Source of the DNA: Alloascoidea africana
Lineage: Eukaryota; Ascomycota; Alloascoideomycetes; Alloascoideales; Alloascoideaceae
Direction of reading: 5' to 3'
DNA: 64,000 nt
Assembly: GCA_030581615.1 (NCBI GenBank)
Contig: JAKTTT010000004.1
Span: 62,001 to 126,000, forward strand
Of this stretch, positions 1-10,101 are shown one piece after another; the first letter of the stretch is position 1, and each line of letters opens with the position of its first letter. Under the pieces are notes generated by a model that saw only the letters and a program-made list of their open reading frames with translations, was not told the DNA's origin and did not search any database. The position numbers and the translations under genes are program-made.

Positions 1-849
1 TCATCATTGTCTTTATCAACACCACGCTTCCGCTTCTTGGATGATGTAGGCTCCGCTAACTCTTCTATATTCTCTTGCTCGCTTAAACTTATAGATATTG
101 TTGCGCTGTCCTCTCTGTATTTATCTTCTTCCTCGCTCTCGTCTTCTTGGCTATCTCCGTCAAGTTGCTCTTCCTCTGTTTCGGAAACTTCAACGAGAAT
201 GGGAATTTCTTCATCTCCAGATTCGTCATCTTCATCATTGTGATGTCCTCCACTATTCGCACTTTCATCAAATGGATGGTATACATAATTGCCAGTTAAA
301 TGGATTGTATATGACCCTGAGCATTCAAAAGTGATATTTTCTCTTTTATTGATTATTAGGTCAATTGTATGTTGGCACTGCTTCTCCGGCGATAGAGTAC
401 AGATAATGTAATTCTCAACAACTTCTGTTTCGGTGTCTGAGTTGCGATTTACACCAGATTCCTCATTTGTTCCAGTACCATTGTTACGGGAGTGTACACC
501 ATTTGATCTCAGATCTGAATTTCCATTCAAATTAGAATGTAGGTTTGACGGTGAATCAGGTTGAGTATTGGATGCGCCATTGCTTTCTAAACCCCCGGAC
601 TGCTCGTTTTGGTTATTGTAACTTGTCGAAGGTCTCCTTATCAGCTTTATAATCCTCAAACTTGAAGGTCTACGCTCTTCATCGACTGCATCATTAGGAT
701 CAATAGCAGCAGAAGTTATGCGAATTGTGATTAGGTGCTGCCCTCCAATTGCCTCTACAACCTGGTTTGGAGGAATCTTGATGTTGTAAGAAGCAAACGG
801 TAAAAGAGGAGGACATTCAGAAACCTCATGTCCTTGAATAAATGGCATG
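1..849 (-). CDS. FPR3: Nucleolar FKBP-type prolyl isomerase (FPR3/FPR4), N-terminal part
   Basis: Partial gene: the minus-strand frame opens at ATG 849 and stays open for 283 codons to the left edge, so the C-terminal FKBP catalytic domain lies outside the window. The visible part is the nucleoplasmin-like domain of Fpr3/Fpr4. It starts near residue 12 with PLLPFASYNIKIPP, followed by ITIRITSAAIDPNDAVDEE and PSSLRIIKL, and resumes near residue 145 with ICTLSPEKQCQHTIDL and GSYTIHLTGNYVYHPFDE. A Ser/Asn-rich linker separates the two halves, and an acidic tract then a basic SKKRKRG cluster follow, as expected of a histone-binding nucleolar protein. In the family these proteins act as histone chaperones and isomerise prolines in histone tails and in ribosome-biogenesis factors. 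FPR3 and FPR4 are a Saccharomyces duplicate pair, so the symbol could be either. The start fits the family N-terminus, and no nearer in-frame ATG is seen upstream. Confidence 0.88.
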
Positions 850-1699
850 TTTCTTTTAAAAGTCCTGTGTATCTTTGTGTTATTTCTAACGACTGTTCAA
901 AATTTTGAACCAAGTAAAGTGAAAAGTGTTTGTGTTTTGGCGCAGGCATTTTTCAAACCTTTTTTTTTTGGCTCTTGCTTCTCTCTACAGATTCGAGGTC
1001 ATGTGATGGGTGGACTGGTGTTTGTCGGGTAACCTAAAATTGAGACTATCTTGATGTCAGTTTTTCGATTCCAAATACGTTTTGTAGAGAAGCCTTTTCC
1101 ATCAAGCTGGAGCCTGAGCAGCCTTTATTATTGAGCAGTTGCGTATCTGGAATCAGGATTAGGGGAGGTTTGTGGAGGTTTCAGAAATTGAAGAAGCAGC
1201 GAAATTTAAGAACTCAGAAGAAAAAATGGCTTAGATGAGATATCTTGAGTCAAAAGAAGCCAAACAGAGGCTACTTTCTTGAATGATGCTTTATGAGGCT
1301 TAAGAGCATAATATAGGGATAAGGCAGAGTGAATAAAAGTTACTGTGATGAGACTCTAGTAAACTCACAAACTTCAAATAGAACAATAACAGAAGTATTT
1401 AGAATAACAAAAAAAAGTATCGAAAGAAAAAACGTATGAATCAATATTCTTTAACAAAGTTGTTGATCAATTAAATTGTTTCATGGCTTTGGACTCTGCT
1501 GAGATCGTCACCACCAAATTGCTGCCTCTCTATGTATTGTTCAATACCCTCAAATCAGATTAAAGTAAACAGTTTTTTGGTAAATCTATTAAAAAGTTGT
1601 TTGAAGTATTGCGTATACATCAAAGGGCTTCAATGACTGAACATTGTCAAGACGGGAACTAGTTTGTGGGGTAGCTATCCACAAAGGTAATCGGTAGTA
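850..1699. other. Upstream region of the FKBP gene
   Basis: AT-rich, with no credible ORF. A TCATGTGA octamer lies at 999-1006, about 150 bp upstream of the FKBP start. A T-run at 960-969 follows a pyrimidine-poor stretch. Nothing else is recognisable before the transposon fossil. Confidence 0.5.
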
Positions 1700-1714
1700 A
1701 CTCAGCTTTTCTTT

Positions 1715-2740
1715 TTAGGTGAGAAAGGTAAAAAGTAGGTGGACGTTTCGCTGAAGCTGGCAAAAAGAGTTATAATTAACGGCACAGAGTTTCTCCTCGA
1801 TTGCATATGGACCAGAGAATTTCGAACATAGAGTTCTTCTGAGCTCTTGATTGTTGGCATCTTCAGATGATAATAGTAATAAATCAACAAAAACTATATC
1901 ACCTACTTGGAACCCGATGTCTCTGTGTTTCTTGGGTTTGTTGTTCATTACCTCGTTCATCGCAGCTTTTGCAGTTCTATCGTTTGCTGACAGTTCATTC
2001 ATAATGTTCTGTACTTCTCGGATTGGTGATCTTTTACTGCCGGGAAATAGACATTGTTCAGGTCCGCTGGGATTATACTCTAAATCAACTTCTAAAGGTG
2101 ACTTTTGTTGTAGGGATCTTAACGGTGAACTGTCGAGGAAAAATTCACAGTACGCCAGCAGGCCCACCCAGTTGTTACTTAGGGTGCTTGGCAGATATAA
2201 TTGATCGTATTTTTGAATACTTTTGATGTATCGTTCTGCCAGTCTGTCTGATTGGTGATGACTTGAAACGCTTGTGGAGTGTTGAGTATTGAAGCGTTTT
2301 AAGAATTCTTGGGGTGATGATCTCTTGTTTTGTTCCCAAGTCTCTGCAGATAGCGGTGGGAATGCCGTGGTGTGGGAATAACTTTTCGAGAAAAAGATCG
2401 CAGAATGGTGTTGCATTGAACGAGATGTTAATCAGAAAAAGATGGGTTTGGTGACTGAAATTGTCGAAAACTACTGGTACTGCGCTTACTTCCTGGTTTT
2501 GGTAAGCATTTGTTGGGAAGTCGCTCACAATGTCTATTGCCTACAGTTTCGATCGGCCCCTTAAAGATTTCGTTCTCATTATCTCTATATATGTAACCAT
2601 TAACATAAACTATGTAGTACTGCTCCCTAGCAGGGCTATTCACCCTTAGATACTTTAGAGCGGAATCAGTGGGAAAAATTGCATGAAGAGTGTAGACTAA
2701 GATGTGAAGTGAAACTCTCAGAATGGAGACCAATGTCAAT
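1715..2740 (-). mobile_element. Ty3/gypsy LTR-retrotransposon fossil (integrase part)
   Basis: A decayed fragment of a Ty3/gypsy-type pol gene on the minus strand. The parts that can be recognised, in order, are the beginning of the integrase core, the middle of the core (an HGIPTAICRD-like segment), the end of the core (a segment recalling the STAYHPQTDGQ/ER region) and the C-terminal GPY/F-like module (VGDIVFVD ... FSGPYAIEEK). It is broken into at least two reading frames, and no gag, protease, reverse transcriptase, RNase H or terminal repeat was recognised nearby. It therefore looks like an old solo piece rather than a recent insertion. Family assignment rests on motif order. Exact ends are uncertain by 100 bp or more. 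Confidence 0.7.
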
Positions 2741-5700
2741 ATTTACACCAATTGCCCAAATGGAGCAATTCAGAGACCTTGGATGAGGCGGTGAGTCAAG
2801 AGTAGGTTTCATGAAAAGATTGACCATGAAGCATTATAAGAATACTGTTTCTAACAAAAACATTGCATCTTACCTTTGATCCTCCCAAGCTAAAGAAAAA
2901 TTTTAGTAAATTCGTGACATGGTGATAAAGATCGTTGAATTCAATGTTTGAAATGAAATTTTTGTTATATCTGACTCAGAAAACAACAGGATTGGGACGT
3001 TATTTACCAGGCACATTTACAGGTGCTTACACTAACACAGAAAATGTCTCTCCTGCGAACTAGAGGCTCACACCCCCGCAATCCTTGAAACGACTAGCAT
3101 ATTTCCATATGTCACCGATGAAAAAATGCGTTAAGTTACCAATCAACTGGAACTATTAATGGTCACAAATAGGGCTCGTTATTCGAAACATTTAAGTTAC
3201 TAAGAATTGTTTTTGATGGCCATTACAATTGCTCTTCAAGAAGAGATTGCTCTACGTTTAGTTTAAGGAAGAATTGCAAGTTCACTATATTCTTGCTCAG
3301 TTAAATTAAAATTAGAAATAACAAATTTGATTCGATATTGGAACAAAAATATAAATGGGTAAAATAACTAAGACCTTTTTAGATTGTGATTCCACTGAGA
3401 ATTAGCCGTGAACATTAGAGCACTTGGGGTGTGTATGAAATTAGTTTCTGGTGTATTTTGAAGCACAATTAAAAGTCAACAAGGTCTTCTGATTTTCTCT
3501 TTCTCATATCATCATTGTCTGAGAAAGCAGTCACAAAACTCAGATGATCAGGATTCTCAAACAACACACTATTCCGCTCGCCACAATTAAAAGCCAAACA
3601 CTTGTAGTAGACTTGACTCGGTAGGAATTGTTTTAACCATAAACTTTAAAAGATGGACTAATATGGTTGAATCGGCTGGCATTTCAAAACAGAATGTGGC
3701 GTTTTTGATCTTGTGGGACTAGTCTTACTGGTGTAGACTTTTTTTCTATTTATCAATCTGAATACACATTTTTTCCATAGAGACGAATTTTTAGAGCAAG
3801 ATCAAGCAACTTTCAGTAGCGAGTATCATGAATCATGCAGAAAGATCAGAGGAAACCAAAGATTCTAAACCCGATAAATACGTCCTATATGATCCAATTC
3901 TTCACCATTGTTTTAGTGCATTTACTAGCAGAGACAGACGAGCCCGATTTTCAAAATCCAAGGTTTACATGGATCAGGGCTCATTCGCCAACCATTGTGA
4001 AGCAGTTGTCCTTAATCGTACAATATCATGTTGAATATTGCTAATGTAAACTTTTCCGCCAATATGTGTTTTGCTTTAGCTGCTAACTCGTAGTAGGGTA
4101 GCGCTTCAATTATTGGCACTAAAGCGATTCTCTCCTGATTGGGAAGTTGAAACACAGCCACCGCGGCTAGGCAAACTTCTTCTTTTGTTCAAATGAAAAC
4201 ATGAGATTTTTCCCGATATCCATCTTTCCAACCCGCCTCTTTGTTGACCGTTCTTTTTGCGGCCATTGTCAACCCGCCACATGTTGTGGTTACTGAACCA
4301 ATGTACCCCTTAGACCTTCCTTTTTGGCAAAACTTTAACATTAGACCATTTGCGTTTGAATTGTCCCGTCGTCATCCATCACATCCGCTTATCTCTCTAG
4401 TCTTTATATGCTAAAATAGATAACTGAACCACTAACAGGAGATGGAACTAAGATAACCGTTTTTTATCATCAAATTCGTATTATGGATTAATCTCTACCG
4501 AAAGCGCAGAACGTGACATGCAATTAATTTTTCTCCCGCTTATCAACTAGACTCAGATACGCTGTGAGACACACCTGTACGCTTGATCCAACTCAGTAAT
4601 GTTTGTCTGATTTACCCCTGATCTTGAGCTGGGTTTCAATTATCTAAACCGAGAAATATCTCAACTGTTTTTCAAGTATTTCTGCCAATTGACGTTTTTC
4701 GTAAAGATGGAAAGCCATGATTGAAAAGATAAGAAAACGCTGCCTACGTCATTGAAGTACATGAGGTTTTATCTATTCGATTCAGTTTAACCACTAGTGT
4801 CTCAATTGCTAATTTGCCTGTTCATCATCTTGCACACTTCCAACCGAACGATGATGAGAATAGATTGCTGAAACCAATGTTTCGGCAATAACAATCGATA
4901 GAAATCTGAAACCTCTCTAGTGTTGTGCACATGTACCACGTTTACGAACGTCCTTAATTCAGAATATGAATACGAGGCGCTTATAGTAAAAGGCATAATA
5001 CTTGCCAGGCAAGTGTTTAACCCGTTTGTAAATACATGCTGTATAATTTTAGGAAAGCCCTTTTTCAGAGATTATGAATATAGAATTCTTGATCTGGAGC
5101 CCCATCACAAAAACTAAATACCCATTGGGCATATCTCTCGTTTTGCTCACTCTGCTGTTTTCATTATTATCATGACAAAGAAAGTATGGCGTAATACTGA
5201 AAAGATTCGAGCATTTGAACGGCACACAACAATTGATTTTAAAAGCTGATTATCTCAAAATTCAAAACAATGCTTTCCCGAAGCAGAGTCTTTGTAAAGA
5301 AGATACAAACCATCAGCAGAGATTTTTTCAGCTCAATATGAGCATGTGCCATCCTGTTTGGGATTGCGCGTATACCATATAGAGACAAACAGTGAAAAAA
5401 AGCAAAATATGACGAATTCTTGCTGGATTGGTGAAGTTGCAGCTACACCTTGCAACAGTAGATAATGAGAGCTGAATGATTCATAGATACTTGAATGAAA
5501 AAAAACCCATAACCAATTCCTCCAATTGCTTTTGCTGCTCTGGTTTCTAGATTCAAATTAGCCTTGCACCCCATGCTCATCAAAAGGCGATGGATATGGG
5601 GGTCTGGAGTGACTGTTTTTTTCACCCAACCTAATAAGACTTCTCTTGCATTTCAATCCCCAAGTAACAAGCAAATGCAGGCTTTACTTGTTAAGTCCAA

Positions 5701-6164
5701 TTTTTCAACCAAAAAAACAAGATAGCCCACATAAACCATAATAGGCCAATTTTTATTTGAACGTGAACTAGATAAATCCCCAAAATCGAGATGCTAAATA
5801 TAGACAGGTATGCACGGCATACGCCAGAAATACGCTAACGCACAGTTTTTTTACGTTTGTCAAACGTTGAGATCAAAGTCATTATTATTGCCCAATAAAT
5901 CTTGCCATAGTTATGGATTTACACACACAGTCAATCCACTGTAAACAAGTTCCTTTATTTTACACTTTTGACTAGTTTCTTTTTGAGATCTTCAATTGCG
6001 TCCTGCCACTCGCTAGATTAGGCTTAGCGTCATGTTTTTTCTAAATCTAGTATTTTGTTTATCTTTCTGTTCTTGAGATTGCTAAGCTGATTCAGTATAC
6101 ATGAGAATTATGAAGTAATGGGAAAAAAATTTTAAACAGAAAGTTAATAGACTTTCAAAAAATC
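2741..6164. other. 3.4-kb gene-poor stretch
   Basis: No convincing gene. Only short overlapping frames are present, for example about 68 codons around 3828-4044 in two frames and 60 codons at 5443-5625 minus, with no recognisable domain, codon bias or splice signals. Base composition is AT-rich throughout. The stretch lies between a retroelement fossil and the promoter of a wall-protein gene, so it may contain further transposon debris too decayed to name. Confidence 0.5.
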
Positions 6165-6172
6165 TATAAAAG
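6165..6172 (+). promoter_or_regulatory. TATA box of the SED1-like gene
   Basis: TATAAAAG lies 95 bp upstream of the ATG at 6267 and is followed by an A-rich leader (ACAAAC repeats). This is the arrangement expected for a strongly expressed, TATA-driven yeast wall-protein gene. Confidence 0.7.
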
Positions 6173-6266
6173 GCCGTTGATATCTTGTTTTTACTTTCTC
6201 TCGATCCCAAACATTGTCTCTCGCTTAATTATTCACCTAGAATACTCATAAAACAAACAAACAAAA

Positions 6267-6710
6267 ATGAAATTCTCTACTGCCGTTTCTACTGTTGCCC
6301 TCGCTGGATCTGCTTTCGCAGCTTTCGATAACGCAACCTACACAACCGTTGTCAACGAGGTTGTCACCGTCTACACCACCTACTGCCCTGAGCCTACCAC
6401 TTTGGTTCACGGAAACAAGACCATCACTGTCACCTCTGCTGGTACCGTCACCATCACCGACTGTCCATGCACCGTTCCCAAGACCACTGTGTTGACCACC
6501 AGCCCTGCTCCAGAGGCCACAAAGCCAGCCCCAGCACCAGCCCCAGCACCAGCCCCCGAGGAGCCTAAGCCAGAAACCCCCAAGCCGGAAACCCCCAAGC
6601 CAGAAACCCCCAAGCCAGCTGCTCCTACAGTTGCAACTGCCAATGGTGCTAACCAGGTCGGAGCCGCTTCTTTGGCTGGTCTCGTTGCTGCTGCTGCTTT
6701 CTTCTTGTAA
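6267..6710 (+). CDS. SED1/SPI1-like GPI-anchored cell-wall mannoprotein
   Basis: 147 residues. Residues 1-19 form a secretion signal ([19 protein letters not shown]). Residues 24-72 carry the Sed1/Spi1 family core: [20 protein letters not shown], then a [19 protein letters not shown] segment with a conserved Cys pair. Residues 80-122 are a Pro/Ala/Glu/Lys-rich stalk with an alternating AP tract and three PKPET units. The C-terminus is a hydrophobic tail ([16 protein letters not shown]) behind an NGAN stretch, fitting a GPI attachment signal. Codon choice is strongly biased to C-ending Ala, Thr and Val codons, implying high expression. The family supplies major structural wall proteins of stationary or stressed cells. 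It is much shorter than S. cerevisiae Sed1 (338 aa) and has one core unit, so it is closer in size to Spi1. No intron. Confidence 0.85.
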   Translation: MKFSTAVSTVALAGSAFAAFDNATYTTVVNEVVTVYTTYCPEPTTLVHGNKTITVTSAGTVTITDCPCTVPKTTVLTTSPAPEATKPAPAPAPAPAPEEPKPETPKPETPKPETPKPAAPTVATANGANQVGAASLAGLVAAAAFFL

Positions 6711-7310
6711 GAAGTTACACATTAGTACACATTAGCAATTTCTTTTCTTCTTATGATTTCTAAACAAATGTTTGGACTCATGAATCTTTATTCAACTTTC
6801 TGGATTTCTTCCTTTTGTTCACACCAACAACACCACTTCTTTTTTTGTTTGTTTCTTTCTCAATCCTAGCATCCAGTTTTTCAATGCACCATATACATCC
6901 ACCTGTATTTTTTCCAATTTATTCTTCTATCAATCAAATTTCTTCTATGTATGATCAAAAATCAAAGAATGGCATATTTCATTCATTCACCCTCACCCAC
7001 ATTTTGGTTCTTAATAGTTTTTATGACATTATCGTTTTTAGAAAGTCTTAAACAAGCATTCTTTGAACCTCATAAACTATTATGACCGGCAGTAATCAAA
7101 AGAGTAAACTACAAATTGTAGAAAAAATGTAATTGTAATTTCCAAGTGTCCATCTCATTCTTTTTTTTTATTCAATGCATATATTATCCTACAGTAATAA
7201 TACTAATAACACCAAAAACGACAATTTACAACAATGACATTGGCATTGATCGGCACCAAAAAAACACTTATAAGACTTGTCTCATTTCATCTCATCATCA
7301 TTATCCGTAC
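6711..7310. other. Convergent intergenic region, SED1-like/POT1
   Basis: 600 bp of AT-rich 3' sequence between two converging genes. Frames here are antisense shadows of POT1 or low-complexity T-rich runs. I see no gene. Confidence 0.5.
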
Positions 7311-8564
7311 TTAAAACTCAGCAACGACCAAACTGGCCGCACCCATACCAGTTCCGATACACATACTGGTAACACCAATCTTCTTTCCAGATCTGTGCAA
7401 TTCGGAGATCAGAGTGGCGTACTGTCTAGCACCAGTGGCACCAAGAGGATGTCCCAAGGCAATGGCACCTCCGTTGGGGTTAACCTTGTTGATGTCAATC
7501 TTGCAGTGGTTGATGCTGAACAGAGCCTGTGCGGCAAAGGCCTCGTTGATCTCGAAAACTTCAACGTCCTCAACTGTAAGACCAACCCGTCTCAAAAGAG
7601 CAGGGATGGCATAGGCTGGACCAACACCCATGATCTCGGGGGGAACACCAACAGTGGTACAGTCGACAAACTTGGCAATGGGCTTGAGGCCGAGTTGCTT
7701 GGCCTTTGATCTCTTCATCAAAAGAGTGGCAGCGGCACCGTCAGTCAATTGGGAGGAGTTACCAGCGTGTGTAGTACCAGTTCCGTCCCTGATGAAAGAA
7801 GGCTTCAGCTTGGACAGAGACTCAGCTGTGGTTCCGGGTCTGACACCTTCGTCTTTCGAGATGACAACAGTGTGCTCTTTACCCTCTTTATCCTTGATCT
7901 GGACCTCGATGGGGATGATTTCGGCCTCAAAGGCACCACTCTTCAAAGCCTTCTCGGCCTTTTGGTAGGAGTAAGCAGCAAAGGCGTCCTGCTCCTGTCT
8001 GGAAATGTTGTATCTTTTTGCAACATTTTCGTTGGTGATACCCATGGGAATCTGGCAGTTTGCAGAGTCTGGGTTGGAAAGAAGGTATTCATCAAAGTTC
8101 TTTGGCTTGGACATCTCATTGGCACTCATGGACTCAACACCACCGGCGAGACCAACCTCGATCTGGCCAGTGGAGATCTTGTTGGCAACATCGTTGATGG
8201 CCATGAGACCGGAAGAGCACTGTCTGTTGATGGCCAAGAATGGGGTGGTGTATGGGATACCAGCAGCGATAGCGGCGGCTCTGTGCTCAGTGACACCGGA
8301 CCCAATGTTGAGAACGTTTCCGACAACCACGTCGCCAATGATCTTGGGGTCGATTCCGGTTCTGTGGATGACCTCCTTGAACAAAAGAGACAGGACCTTG
8401 GCGGAAGAGGTGTCCTTGAAGCCGCCCTTTTTGGCCTTGGTCAAAGCGGTTCTGTAGGCGGCCACGATCACCACGTCATCGTCGTTCTGGGCAGTGATGG
8501 CGCTGACGGCGGCGCTTGTGTTGTTGGAAGTCAGTTGGCTTGCGACCTGTGAAATTCTTTCCAT
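7311..8564 (-). CDS. POT1: Peroxisomal 3-ketoacyl-CoA thiolase
   Basis: 417 residues, the same length as S. cerevisiae Pot1. It catalyses the last step of beta-oxidation, cleaving 3-ketoacyl-CoA with CoA to acetyl-CoA and a shortened acyl-CoA. The N-terminus MERISQVASQL contains a PTS2 peroxisome signal (R-I-x5-Q-L at residues 3-11), so import through Pex7 is expected. Catalytic features are the nucleophilic Cys in NRQCSSGLMA (about residue 119), the His in GHPLGATGAR and the second Cys in SMCIGTGMGAA near the C-terminus. The frame continues upstream to an ATG at 8681, but that ATG overlaps the TATA element and its 39 codons would bury the PTS2, so ATG 8564 is chosen. No intron. Confidence 0.95.
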   Translation of the reverse strand: MERISQVASQLTSNNTSAAVSAITAQNDDDVVIVAAYRTALTKAKKGGFKDTSSAKVLSLLFKEVIHRTGIDPKIIGDVVVGNVLNIGSGVTEHRAAAIAAGIPYTTPFLAINRQCSSGLMAINDVANKISTGQIEVGLAGGVESMSANEMSKPKNFDEYLLSNPDSANCQIPMGITNENVAKRYNISRQEQDAFAAYSYQKAEKALKSGAFEAEIIPIEVQIKDKEGKEHTVVISKDEGVRPGTTAESLSKLKPSFIRDGTGTTHAGNSSQLTDGAAATLLMKRSKAKQLGLKPIAKFVDCTTVGVPPEIMGVGPAYAIPALLRRVGLTVEDVEVFEINEAFAAQALFSINHCKIDINKVNPNGGAIALGHPLGATGARQYATLISELHRSGKKIGVTSMCIGTGMGAASLVVAEF

Positions 8565-8680
8565 CTTGTTGAGAGTTTTGAGGTTTTGTGGGGATTTTGA
8601 GCAGTGGGAGTCAAGAAGGGGTGGTGGACTGAGATGTGGGAGGAGCGGTACGAAAGACGACGGCAGCAAGAGCCCTGGCA

Positions 8681-8686
8681 TTTATA
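8681..8686 (-). promoter_or_regulatory. TATA box of POT1
   Basis: TATAAA on the minus strand, 117 bp upstream of the chosen POT1 ATG. Its position is the reason to reject the longer N-terminal reading. Confidence 0.65.
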
Positions 8687-10101
8687 CCGTGTCGGCAACA
8701 CTTGAAGACTCGCAGTGGGGCACACGGTCCAGAGCCTCTTTAACCTTTTTTTCCAGGACGAAATGCGGGGGGAAGGCCCCACCATTATAGCCTGGCGGAA
8801 TCAAGCCTCATTCGCGGTTTGGTGGTGGATGAAAAGCTGGCGGACATATATGTTGGCCCAGTGCCCAGTGCCCAGTACCCGGTGTAGACCTATTGCTTCG
8901 TACTGCGCTCAAAGTGCCCTTTTGGTCCTCGAAATACAGAGCTGCTTTCGAGATCCAGGCAGTCGAATTGAAAAAGACGGTCTTCTTTCGGGTGTTCTCA
9001 GATTGCGATGGGTAGACCAGAACAAACTTTAACTCTCGCACTCCCCCAGAACTGCAACTTGCACTTTTCTCATCGAGATTCTTCAGGCAAGATTCCACTA
9101 TCATTGAGTAATCAGGTTCCCAGGTTCTTGGTTCTTGGTTCACAGGCTGACTAACTCGCTGGGAGGGGATCCGGATGACCAGAAAGCAAGAGGTAGTGGC
9201 AGACTGGAGAGCACCTTATCTACGCGGAACAGCGCAGTCGGCTATTGTTCATCCCCACTGCCGACAAGCCACCGACTCGCGAAGACGATGAAGACGCTCT
9301 GGTCAGCCATTGATCCTTTTGGGAGCGGTCAGAGCCCTGCACCGAGAGCCGAATCTGCTCCCGGGCCCAGCGCTCTGCGTTCCAGGGCAGTTTGTCCGTG
9401 CTGTGCCGGTCGAGACGGCGGCTGTGGGGGAACGGAGATGTCCAGGAACCGAGGTTCACGTAGAAGCTTCACCAAGGTTTCAGACCACGGCCACAGAACC
9501 CTTTTGGTGGCTTATTTCCCACCACAGCTCTCTGGAGAACAAAACCTGTAAAAAGATTATTCATCCGACCCGATCCCGAGCTTTCCAATGCATTCCTCGA
9601 TTTCATGTGTTTGCTCCACAGTGCTTTGTACCGCTCTCTTTTACAATCATAACTAACGTTCTGTATTCTCAGTCGAGACCACTGTAGCTGGTACCAATGT
9701 ACAAGCAGAGAGTAAATCCAACATGAACATCCAATTGTAGCGTTTCACAGATTGTTTGGTCGCAATCAATCCCCTTCCGCTTCTGCTTCTCCTGCTTCTT
9801 CTTCTTCTTCTTGCTCTCGTTTAATACCTGCAAGCAATCAACCAAACCAGAAAACTATTGTCCTGGCACAACTTGTTTACATTCTATTAAAAATTGCCTT
9901 GGAATAGGGATTGATTGGCACATATGCTTACAAAGGCTGGGGAATACGATGATCCAACTACTCATTCTCGGGGGTTACCTGTGGAGGAGGAGTGTTCCCA
10001 CACAATGTGTTTTCCCTCCCACTTTCACCTTTTCTTAGTATTTGCAAATTTCTTTTACAAAAATCTTCCGCCTTTCCGTATCCACATTCACATTTTAACT
10101 A
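8687..10101. other. Divergent promoter region, POT1/SIS2
   Basis: 1.4 kb. The POT1-proximal 800 bp is GC-rich and the SIS2-proximal part is AT-rich with a CTT/CTG-repeat run near 9780-9820. A CCGAGG hexamer (the complement of the CCTCGG core bound by fungal FarA/FarB regulators) lies at 9449-9454, about 0.9 kb from POT1. Long frames at 9135-9687 have no codon bias or domain and are treated as chance. Confidence 0.45.

Noticed and set aside
3828-4044. Two overlapping frames of about 68 codons
   Set aside because: No domain, no codon bias, no splice signals; neither frame stands out.
5443-5625. 60-codon minus-strand frame
   Set aside because: No family resemblance and weak composition; likely chance.
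8565-8681. 39-codon N-terminal extension of POT1 to an upstream ATG
   Set aside because: That ATG overlaps the TATA element, and the extension would hide the PTS2 signal. The shorter form equals the yeast length of 417.
9135-9687. Frames of 125-138 codons between POT1 and SIS2
   Set aside because: They arise from GC-rich DNA with few stops and contain no recognisable domain; the region is a divergent promoter.
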